A stretch of 64,000 nt of DNA from Myxocyprinus asiaticus (lineage: Eukaryota > Chordata > Actinopteri > Cypriniformes > Catostomidae): positions 23,983,197-24,047,196 of the forward strand of contig NC_059356.1 in the NCBI RefSeq assembly GCF_019703515.2, written 5' to 3'. This document shows, piece by piece, positions 22,977 to 32,003 of this stretch (its first letter is position 1; every line of letters begins with the position of its first letter). The notes under the pieces are model-generated. The model saw nothing but the letters and a program-made list of their open reading frames with translations. It was not told the origin of the DNA and searched no databases. The position numbers and the translations under genes were made by a program.

Positions 22977-23041
<65 letters not shown>
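22977..23041. repeat. AT microsatellite
   Basis: About 32 uninterrupted AT units occur just inside the left inverted arm of the THAP-bearing element. The Tyr-Ile repeats in the three reading frames here are artefacts of it. Confidence 0.97.
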
Positions 23042-23046
<5 letters not shown>

Positions 23047-23459
23047 TTCCAAATAATAATAAAAATAAACATTACTGCAGTAAATAACCATCCTTTATTT
23101 CGGAGCAATGCCATTGCGTTATCTACTTGTGCTTTTTCTTTAGCCGAAATATATAGGCCATATGACTGTCAGGAATTCAAGCCACACAAGTTGTAGTTAG
23201 TGAAACCAAGTGCGAGAGCATTACTGAAATTCACAGGATTTAAAGGTTTACACAGTGAGATCAATGGTACAGGTGATATCACACAGAAGAGAAGCTTCAC
23301 AAACGAGATGAGTGAGTGAATTGAGTGCAGGTGCGGTGAATTAGAAATCGGGTGATGAGGAGCGGAGCACTGAGGGAGGTGCAGAGCCCGAGGGAGGCGT
23401 GACAATGACAAAGTTTTCACACATACCTGAGTTAGCTGGAAAAACAGCACAGGCACAGC

Positions 23460-23726
23460 CTATGAATTCAGATATCGACCCTTTGTTTCTTTCGATGGTC
23501 TGAAATCCTCAGGGGTAAAATGTTCACTGCACACCCTCCAATATTTGAGAGAATGTAGGGGTGTACTGATACCCAGGTTCAGCGCGATAAGCCAGAGCTT
23601 CAATCGCTCAAGATCATGTATAGGCAATCCATGAAAAGTCAATATTTTTCCCGGCGTGCATTTTCTTTGGGGTTTCTGAAGGTTGAAGCATCCAGGATAC
23701 ACACACCAAACGACCATTTTGAACAA
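23460..23726 (-). CDS. THAP-type zinc-finger ORF (transposase N-terminus relic)
   Basis: The 88-residue ORF has the C2CH layout of a THAP domain: C8 and C13 (CVYPGC), P35, W45 (LKLWLIAL), then C66 and H69 (RVCSEHF). C13 and C66 are separated by 52 residues, within the usual THAP range. THAP domains bind DNA and sit at the N-terminus of Kolobok and P-element transposases and of host THAP proteins. The frame ends in a TAG right after the domain. A CAG/GTATGT donor-like site lies about 30 bp further on, so it could be a first exon or a truncated gene. The surrounding TTAA-family sequence favours transposon origin over a host THAP gene. Confidence 0.7.
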   Translation of the reverse strand: MFKMVVWCVYPGCFNLQKPQRKCTPGKILTFHGLPIHDLERLKLWLIALNLGISTPLHSLKYWRVCSEHFTPEDFRPSKETKGRYLNS

Positions 23727-24196
23727 TACATTTATACAAATACAAATCTACAGCAAAGACAATTAAACTTTTGTTCAGCGCTACTTCTCTTGTAAACAAT
23801 GATGCGCTTCCTGCCTCCTCCTCCACGCGTGACCTTACCAATGAGCTTACGTCATCACTCTCATAAGCACGTGTCACAGAGATGTACGGAAGCGAACATT
23901 TGTAGTTAAAAAGTATACAAGTATTGTTTTGTTTATAAAAATAATCAATCATTTGGGTTCAGAAGAACTTTATTTGTTGACTGGAGTCGTGTGGATTATG
24001 TTGATGCACCCTAAATATGCATTTTGAACCATCAAACCGACATTCACTTGCATTGTTTAAAGGAGGAGGCCTGAAATGAAATCCTAAAAATCTTAAATTC
24101 TGTTTTGATGAAGAAAGAAACTCAGATACGTTTTGGATGGCCTGAGGGTGAGTAAATTATCAGCAAATTTTCATTTTTGGGTGAACTGTTCCTTTA

Positions 24197-24606
24197 AGCA
24201 AATGTGGCAGCAATATTTGTTATAAGACAGGTAGAGGGTAAAGAAGAGATAGAGAGGGAGAGAGAGAGATTGGAAAGAGGAAATGAAATGCTTTCATGCC
24301 CTCTGGAGCTCTTTTCAGATCTTGAATAGACATACTCTTAAGTGTGCAGACAAAAGTAACTTAAAGTGTGTGTGTATGTGTGTGCCTGCACGTGCGTGTG
24401 TGCATGTGTGTCTGTGCGTTTGCGCATTCATAACCAGAGGCATTTATGTATACAATTATGTATACCATTGGCCATTCCTAATACATTTTCACACATATAC
24501 TGTGGACACACAAACACAGTGAGGAATGGTGCAGTATGTATATTTGAACAGTAAGCTCTAGCAGCCATCACAGTGGACACATTGTGCTCTTCTTTGGCTG
24601 ATATAG
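24197..24606. other. Anonymous DNA with GT-rich stretch
   Basis: No gene was seen. An irregular GT/GC run (24367-24425) is present. The last 25 bp (TGTGCTCTTCTTTGGCTGAT, then ATAG) form the pyrimidine-rich acceptor of the candidate exon that follows. Confidence 0.5.
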
Positions 24607-24681
24607 TCATGCTGCAGGAAGATTACCTGATGTTTGAGCTGGATGGGGAGGGCTTCTGCTCACCGGACTCATCTCCATGCA
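24607..24681 (+). CDS. Candidate internal coding exon (75 nt) of an unidentified host gene
   Basis: A GC-rich island in AT-rich DNA has a pyrimidine-rich acceptor ending ATAG (24603-24606) and a full-consensus donor GTAAGT (24682-24687). Its length, 75 nt, is a multiple of three. Only one frame is open: two bases, then MLQEDYLMFELDGEGFCSPD and SSPC, then one base. The codons look selected (CTG, GAG, GGC, TTC, CCG) and the peptide is not low-complexity. The acidic/hydrophobic then Ser-Pro composition fits a flexible cytoplasmic region. I do not recognise the protein. An ATG is present at the third base, but the acceptor favours an internal exon. If real, the surrounding tens of kilobases are intron. 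Confidence 0.5.
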
Positions 24682-25141
24682 GTAAGTTTTGGCCGGGGTG
24701 TGTCTGGATTTGGTCCAAGCTTTTTATAAAGGTATAATCCTTGAGGTTTTCCCTTCCATGGAGAACTGCAGGCTGGCTTGGCTTACATGCAAAATAGTAT
24801 TTTAATTCATAGAGATCCTAAAGCCTTTAATGCAGACAGCAGCTGTATTCCCTCTGCCTGCTGTTCAGATTAGATCAGATTAGATAGTGCTGTGTTTGGA
24901 TCACATAGACAAAGAAATGAAAAGCTTTTGTATTTTCTTCATTGTTTGCTCACATCATTAGGATGCCTAAGATAAATGCACAAATGGCATTTTTATTGTG
25001 AGTGTGTCTGTGTGTGGTGCAGCTTGCATATTTGGTGCAGTATAATCCCCTTATAAGAGACTCTCTGATCTGAAATTTCAGGAGAGTATGACTGTAAATT
25101 TGGGATAGATACTTAAATTAGTACAGGTTTAGAGAAAAATT
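24682..25141. other. Anonymous DNA downstream of the candidate exon
   Basis: There is no second exon-like island and no recognised repeat. Confidence 0.5.
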
Positions 25142-26514
25142 AAAGGAATAGTTCACCCCAAAAAAAAAAAAAAAAATTCTCATCATTTACTCAAACTCAT
25201 GCCATCCCAGATATGTATGACTGTCTTTCTTCAGCAGAACAATAAGATTTGTAGAAGAATATTTCAGCTCTGTAGATCCACAAAATGCAATTGAATCTGT
25301 GCCAACATTTAGAAGCCCTAAAAAAAAAAACACATAGCCATCATAAAAGTAATCCATACGATTCCAGTGGATTAATTAATGTTTTTAAAAGCAAAACGCA
25401 AGGTGCGTGTAAGAAATAGATCAATATTTAAAATCTTTTTTTACTAAAAATGTTCGCTTCCGGCCAGCTCATTGACGAGGGTGGAATTCAAACTACCTCT
25501 TGCGTGACGTAAGTGCGAAGACCTCCTCTGCATTGATGTTCATGCGTAGATACCTTATTAGTAGCTGTTCCTATGGACAACGATACTGTTTCCACACAAA
25601 AGCTGTTTATGCGGCGCTCTGACCAAGGAGCTGTGAGGCATCTCCTCCATTCAACTGCATTCAGACCGGTGGCGGAGCTAGGGGGTGGCCATGCCCACTC
25701 ACAATTGCCATTTTGGTCATTTTTTTGTCTTGTGCACAGTGTAGTTTTTTAGAGGTGGAACCGTCTCTGTACAACCGCAACACACAGGAGACTTAACGTG
25801 TGCACACCAAGGTCACCGCACCTCTCCGTCCCGGGTGTCACTGTATCCACTCCCCTCTGTTTTTGTATCCACGCACCTCAGCTTTCTACACCAACAACCA
25901 CCATCCCCCACTTACGACGATAGGAAAATGCTGCCCGCAAATTCTGTGCCACCACAGACTGATCGCTGGCCCCTGCCCGGCCACACCTGTGAAAAACTCC
26001 TGGCTCCTCCCTGATTCAGAATGATTCAAACAATTCTTCTTGTTTACCATTCCAAGATGGCGCTGAGGTTGACGTATCCAAACCAGCCGAATGAGGCATC
26101 TGTGTATGATTATTAATGCTTCTCTGCTGTTAACAACACTGTGCTTCCATATTTTTTCAGATTTCACATGTCGCTTTTCGCTTACGCGTGACCGAGCTGG
26201 GCAGAAGAGAAAATCTGTATTTAAAAATGCTTTAAATATTGGTCTTTTTCTTACACACTTAGCGTCTTGCTTCAGAAGACATTAATTAATCCACTGGAGT
26301 CGTATGGATTACTTTTATGATGGCACTATGTGCTTTTTGGCGCTTCAGATATATGGCACCCATTCACTTGCATTTTATGGAACTACAGAGCAGAAATATT
26401 CTTCTACAAATCTTCATTTATGTTAAGAAAAAGAAAGTCATACACATCTGGGATGGCATAAGGCTGACTTGATGATGAGAGAATTTTAATTTTTGGGTGA
26501 ACTAATCCTTTAAG
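25142..26514. mobile_element. Non-autonomous TTAA fold-back transposon, full copy (1.37 kb)
   Basis: Long inverted arms, roughly 250-300 bp each, begin TTAAAGGAATAGTTCACCCC at the left and end GGGTGAACTAATCCTTTAA at the right. Matching internal blocks occur in both, for example AGAAGAATATTTCAGCTCTG against CAGAAATATTCTTCTACAAA, and ATTCCAGTGGATTAATTAAT against ATTAATTAATCCACTGGAGT. TTAA at both edges is the target duplication. The 700-bp centre is unrelated to the arms and includes a GC-richer segment (25500-25720). There is no transposase. The subterminal block shared with 23847-23910 ties it to the THAP-bearing relic. Confidence 0.8.
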
Positions 26515-26699
26515 TGAAAAGGAGAGTTTCTTTGTGAGAAAGAAAAAAAACTGGAAAATGACAAATCTGAGAGAGAATGGTAGATAAACACTCTTCAAAA
26601 TAAAGGTTCCAATTAGAACCACAAATATATAGCCTGATGCCACAGATGAACTATTGTTGAGTTAAGAACTTTTTATTCTTTCTTTGTTTTTCTTTGGTT

Positions 26700-27095
26700 C
26701 TGCAATTTGCATTTTGCAAATTCTGTTATTTTTTCATTACAAATTATTATATCAGCATAGCAATTTGAATGAAAAGCTAAATGTAAAAATTTGTATAATT
26801 TTTTTGTTATTTCTTGATTTGTTTTATTTTTTATTTTATAGAACATTTATTTTTTTTTTTTTGCTTTAATGCCAGCATGCATTCAAGATTACATGGATTC
26901 CACATGTTTCTGGAAAAACAGATGGTCCATGTTATTCCCAGCATGCTTTTAAAACATTTCAAAGAGTATCTTGTGTGCTTTAATGGAAGCAAGGAAATCT
27001 GGCCTTTTTTTTTAAAATTTTTTTTACCTTTTTTATATGAGTTAACAATGTCACAAATTTGCATACCTTTGATTAGTGTCCTATAGTGAAAAACT
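26700..27095. repeat. Dispersed repeat R1, copy 1
   Basis: About 390 bp are collinear with 34470-34785. Shared blocks include TATCAGCATA, TTTGCTTTAATG, CAGCATG, GATCCATGTTAT, AGAGTATCTTGTG, AAGGAAATCTG, ATGAGTTAACA and a final TTTGATTAGTG...CCTA. Orientation is the same. The class is unknown. The second copy directly precedes a Tc1/mariner transposase pseudogene, so the repeat may be the leader of that element. Confidence 0.7.
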
Positions 27096-27675
27096 GTAAA
27101 TGTTTCTTCATTTTATTATTATTATTTTAAATCCTCAAGCTTTCTGTTTATTTCCTGGTTTAAAAGAAGAACATATTCATAAAAGAAAAATAGATTTTCC
27201 GATTTCCAGTATAATTTCTGACATGTGAGCACACTGTTTTTGTAATATTGATTTAAAGATCCCAGAAAATATTATGCTAATCTGAAGAACCAATTATTAC
27301 CTATTCTTTTTTGGTCTCAGAATAGCCATATAGTCAACTAGACTAGACAATAAAATTGTTCTTAATAAGAGAAGGATTAAAAATCATTTTAAAAATGCTT
27401 TATTTTATTAGAGAATTTTTAATAGAAAATAAAATATGTGTAACAGTGATCTGGAAGAATGATGGAATGATTTTGACAGTGAAAAAAGAGAGGAGAGAGA
27501 TGGAACAGGTTTCTCTCTGCAGGCATTCTGGCTGATTTCTTTTGATGCTGGCACTTTCTCCTTTCATATTATGCACTGTGGCCTTTGACAGCCCTAGCCA
27601 ATTAGTGCAGTACATCAGAAGAGCACGGTAGAGCAAAACTATCATGGGAAACCATGAAACAATCCACAGCGAGTT
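27096..27675. other. Anonymous AT-rich DNA
   Basis: No gene was seen. A local purine-rich stretch near 27480-27510 is the only feature. Confidence 0.5.
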
Positions 27676-29070
27676 TCAGTGCATTCAGAAGGTATTCAGA
27701 CCCCTTAATTTTTTCACATTTTGTTATGTTGCAGCCTTATGCTAAAATGCTTACTTTTTTCACATCAACTACAATCCATACCCCCATAATGACAAAGCAA
27801 AAACCAGATTGTTGATAACTTTGAAAATATATTAAAAAGAAAAAACTGAAATTTCACATTGACATTAGTATTCAGACCCTTTGCTATGACACTTGAAATT
27901 TAGCTCAGGTGCATCCCATTTCTCTGAATCATCTTTGAGATGTTTTTGAGTCCACCTATTGCAAATTCAATTGATTGAATATGATTTGGAAAGGCACACA
28001 CCTATTTATATAAGGTCTCACAGCTGAAAATGCATATCAGAGCAAAAACCAAGCCATGAGGTCAAAGGAACTGCCTGCAGAGCTCAGAGACAAGATTATG
28101 TCGAGGCACAGATCTGGGGAAGGCTACAAATTTTTTTCAGTTGCATTGAAGGTTCCCAAGAGCACAGTGGCCTCCATAATTCCTAAATGGAAGAAGTTTG
28201 GAACAACCAGGAATCTTCCTAGAGCTGGCCTCACCTGGCCAAACTGAGCAACCATCACTGCAACACTCAACCGATCAGGGCTTTATGGCAGAGTGGCCAG
28301 ACGGATGCCTCTCCTCAGTGCAAGACACATGAAAGCCTGCTTGGAATTTGCAAAAAAGCACCTAAAGAACTCTCAGACTGTGAGAAACAAGATCCTGTGG
28401 TCTGATGAAATGAAGATTGAACTGTTTGGCCTCAATTCTAAGCATCATGTCTGAAGGAAACCAGGCACGGCTCATCACCTGCACAATACTATCCCAACGT
28501 TGAAGCATGGTGGTGGTAGAATCATGCTGTGAGGGTGTTTTTCAGCGGCAGGGACTGGGGGACTGGTCAGGGTTGAAGGAAAGCTGAATGCAGCAAAATA
28601 CAGAGATATCCTTAATGAAAACCAGGTCCAGAATGCTCAGGACCTCAGACTGGGCCAAAGGTTCACCTTCCAACAGGATAATGACCCTAAGCACAAGCAA
28701 GAGTGGCTTAGCGACAACTCTGTGAATGTCCTTGAGTGGCCCAGCCAGAGCCAGGACTTGAACGCAATCAAACATCTCTGTAGAGACCTGAAAATGGCTG
28801 TCCACTGACGGTCCCCATCCAACCTGACAGAGCTTGAGAGGATCTGCAGAGAAGAATGGCAGAAAATTCCCAAATCCAAAGACTTGAGGCTGTAATCGCT
28901 GCCAAAGGGGCTTCAACTAAGTACTGAGTTAAGGGTCTGAATACTTATGTCAGTGTGATATTTCATTTTTTTCTTATTAATAAATTTGAAAGTTATCAAA
29001 AATCTGGTTTTTGCTTTGTCATTATGGGGTATGAAGTGTAGTGTGGAAATTTTTTTATTTTTTTTTCATG
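27676..29070 (+). mobile_element. Tc1-like transposon, nearly full length
   Basis: The left terminus begins near AGGTATTCAGACCCCTTAA (27690). The right terminus carries TTAAGGGTCTGAATACTTAT (28929-28948). Inner inverted repeats match over at least 25 bp: CCCATAATGACAAAGCAAAA at the left and its reverse complement at about 29006-29027. This is a common Tc1 layout in fish. A transposase pseudogene occupies the centre. Confidence 0.9.
28056..28926 (+). pseudogene. Tc1 transposase pseudogene (DD34E family)
   Basis: The ATG at 28056 opens the helix-turn-helix region (MRSKELPAELRDKIMSRH; VPKSTVASIIPKW). The frame ends at a stop (28245-28247) just where family members continue into a linker that is deleted here. 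The catalytic half then resumes. First Asp in ILWSDEMK (28404), second in QQDNDPKH (28677). At the third position the Glu codon reads AAA, giving NAIKHL instead of the usual PIEHL (28770-28772). Spacing D2 to this residue is 30 residues instead of 34, because a few residues after DPKH are lost. Further stops occur at about 28452, 28531 and 28807. It cannot encode active transposase. Confidence 0.9.
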
Positions 29071-29570
29071 TATTCATGGAGCCCTGTCAGATCCCATGAT
29101 TTCACTTGGTTTAAGCTAACTTCTGCTGAATGGTATTGCATGGACCTCATCTACCCTGTGGTCTCTCCAAGCTGTGAGGAATGAGTCATGCTTTAGTTCT
29201 GCAAGCATTCTGGGCAGGAAACGGACTGGTTATAACTGTCAGAGAGCATTACTGAGCTCAGTAAGACTTAACTAATGTACCTCTACATAAATTCCCTTCC
29301 AGTGCACTTTTCGTGTTTTGTGTGAATGGAGAAAAAATAGCGAGGATTGTCTTGAGCTAATCTGGTGTGTGTTTAATGTGTTTTTAAAGGTTCTCAAATT
29401 TGCAAAGGCTAAGTGATTCAGCATAACGTGGCACATTGTGTTAAATGGATTTCAGGAGTGTGTGGGGTTAGTGGGCCTTGCTGCCAGAAAATCAGTGCTT
29501 CTGCAGATCATAAGTCTTGATTTACATGCTCGGTCTCTCTCCATCTTTATGCCAATGTCCTTCTGTCACT
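29071..29570. other. Anonymous DNA
   Basis: No gene or repeat was recognised. Confidence 0.5.
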
Positions 29571-29889
29571 CACACACACACATTTGTTTTTCTATCATGG
29601 TGAGGACTTTCCATTGACTTTTATTGTTTTTATCCTGCACTATTGATATGTTTAGTCCCCTAACCCTCGCAAACCCCTAACATTTTGCATTTTTAGATTT
29701 ACACTAAGTTTAGCAATCACAGGTCTAACCCTAACCCTAACCCTAACTATACCTCTGAAAGAAAAAGTATTTGCTTTATTTTTTATCCGATTATTTAATT
29801 GAGGATGTACCCGAATGTCCTCAAAAAGAGATTTTGTCAGATTAAGCTCACTTTTGGGGACAGTGTTGTCCCCAAATATTAACTAAGTG

Positions 29890-29938
<49 letters not shown>

Positions 29939-30245
29939 TGGTGCGGCTATCCTTATGAGGTCTCTCCATAGACATAATTATTTTTATACTGTACGAACTA
30001 TAGATTCTATCCCTTAAACCTAACCCTCACAAAAAACTTTCTGCATTTTTACATTTTCAAAAAAAACATTGTTTAGTATGTTTTTTTTAAAGCAATTTGA
30101 ATTATGGGGACACTAGAAATGTCCTCATAAGCCACATTTATAGCATAATACCCTTGTAATAACCGGTTTGTAACCTAAACATTTTTCCTCATAAACCACC
30201 CAAACCCACCCACTCACACACACACACACACACACACACATACAA
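29571..30245. repeat. CA-linked dispersed repeat, two tandem copies
   Basis: Two related segments (about 29575-29890 and 29935-30212) are separated and bounded by CA microsatellites (29893-29934; 30213-30241). Shared blocks: GGTGAGGACTTTCCATTGAC / GAGGTCTCTCCATAGACATA, a TCTATCC/CCTAACCCT block, TTTGCATTTTTA / CTGCATTTTTACA, and an ATGTCCTCA block. The second is nearly identical to 44655-44950. Short CCTAACCCTAAC runs inside are part of the repeat rather than telomeric DNA. Confidence 0.8.
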
Positions 30246-31411
30246 ACACGCTTACCAACACTGCCTGCCAACAGAATCATTTGTTAAGACATCAAAACCT
30301 TAATGACTACATTATCCCTTAGGGTACCTATTACCAGTACTTATTACATACTTATTGTGCTTGTATATTGTGCAATCAGTGGTTATTGCGATGGTTGTTT
30401 ATTGTTTATCGTTTTGATATCGGACAGCAAGCCTAATCTGTTTCCTGACATCAGATTGAGACCGTAAACTGCTCATGTCAGATTTAAGGTTTCAAGGCCA
30501 CAAAATATTTCAGCAGCTTTCTGCGAACTCTTGCCTCTGTTCAGCATAATGAGTCATGAAAGTATGCCACAGCGTTAAACTGTTCAGCTTCTATCTATAG
30601 CAGTGCGTGCACTGCTCTGAGTGAACGACAGCTGGGGGAAATTAACAAGCACTCTAAAATGAAAAGACCCCATCCATCTTTCTCTCTCTCTCTCTCTTCC
30701 GCTCCTCTGCCATTCACCGGCTGAGTGACAGATTACTTATTCTTTGTCTCCAAAGTGAACAAAAAACAAAGCGAAGGAGGGGAGGGAAAATGAAAGGAGC
30801 GATATTTGGTTCAGGCGGAGAAGGGGGGACAGAAGTATGTGTAATAGAGAAAAGAAAGATAGACACACACTCAAAAAATTATTTTTGCAGGTTGTTTAGT
30901 TTACTTCATTAAAATTAACTAAAGTAACACAATTCAAGAACATTTTGTTTTGATTTCATTATGTTCTGTCCAATTAAATTTTTAAGATTTGAGTTAGGAC
31001 TACATTAATACTTTTTGTAGCATTGATGAAACTGGGCAGGGGATTTCCATTTCCCAGCATGCTTTGCAGGGGACTGGATAGGGTGAACAAATGTTGAAAC
31101 TAAGTGTTATGTTATGCATTTTTGAGTAAGATAAGAATAGGATGAGATTTGTTCATTTTTAATATTGTGTTATATTGGCATGTAAAAGGATTGTTTGTTA
31201 GGCTGGAGTTTTTGGAGTTATTATTGTGGTGAAGAATGGCACTTGTTCTTAGGTTGAGGATGGACTCTCACTTTCAGTGAAGTTTGACTTGAGTGCTGAT
31301 AAGCTCTATAAGCAGTTGCTATCAAACTGACAGGGCAACAGTTTAATTGTCATTACACTTGTTCACCTGGCATATACTAATGGTTAATGCAATTTATTTA
31401 GTTGGATCAAC
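30246..31411. other. Anonymous DNA
   Basis: No gene was seen. A short CT run (30682-30698) and a purine-rich region (30770-30870) are present. Confidence 0.5.
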
Positions 31412-32003
31412 TTAAAGGTGCTATATGTAAGATTGACAAACAAGCATTTGAAATGGGTACTGCAGTCCAAATTCAAAATATTGGAGAGTTGTCTGCCCCG
31501 CCCCAGACTCAAAGCTCATGCGGGTTGCCAGAATGTTGACATGCAAATTAGCCAACTCAGCATCCGTTTTAAAGGATTTCTGGGCTTTAAGCTGTCTCTA
31601 TCTTCCAAAGGCATCTCCAATATTTATCCTTGTTTTACTACACCTCTGGTCATGGTGGTTTTTAGACGAATGGTGAGGCTTTTTAGGTCGGGTGGAATCT
31701 GTTATCTCTGATCAGTTCATTTGCTGGCTTCCATGGCTGCAGCACGCAGAGTTGTTTGCCTGCAAACTTGTTCAAATCTGGAAAATACTATTGGTGAGTG
31801 GGCAGTGGGCGGGATCACACAGGCCAAAACATAAACAGAAATTCCGGCCCGGAATGGAAATTTCAAAGTAGAATATACTGGCTGTAGCATTGTTATCGGA
31901 GAAGCCAGTATTTCAATTTAGCATGTTTCCTAATTCTCTAATGACATATTATGGTCATTTTATGATTTTAGTACAGTAAAAATATTACATATTGCATCTT
32001 TAA
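31412..32003. mobile_element. TTAA-flanked MITE, second family (592 bp)
   Basis: The left end reads TTAAAGGTGCTATATGTAAG. The right end, reverse-complemented, reads TTAAAGATGCAATATGTAAT. The termini match at 17 of 20 positions and both start with TTAA. The interior is GC-richer than its surroundings and has no transposase frame. The TTAA target fits piggyBac- or Kolobok-type mobilisation. Compare the related left end at about 41702. Confidence 0.8.

Larger units (their letters stand above)
22852..24196 (-). mobile_element. THAP-bearing TTAA transposon relic (Kolobok-like)
   Basis: On the minus strand the element begins at about 24196 with TTAAAGGAACAGTTCACCC, the terminus of the window's TTAA fold-back MITE family. 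It carries subterminal ATGTTCGCTTCCG, shared exactly with the MITE at 25449-25461, and then a THAP-domain ORF. Inside is an inverted repeat: 22852-22918 against 23785-23846, both holding GGTAAGGTCAC and TTTACAAGAGAA. TTAA target sites plus a THAP DNA-binding domain are the known combination of the Kolobok superfamily. No transposase catalytic region is recognisable and the far terminus is missing, so the copy is dead. Confidence 0.6.

Noticed and set aside
22797..23196. ORFs with Tyr-Ile repeats
   Set aside because: Produced by the AT microsatellite; all three frames are open across it.
29726..29748. Telomere-like CCCTAA repeats (also 44732-44767)
   Set aside because: Only a few units, and they lie at the same internal position of a dispersed repeat in separate copies, so they belong to that repeat.
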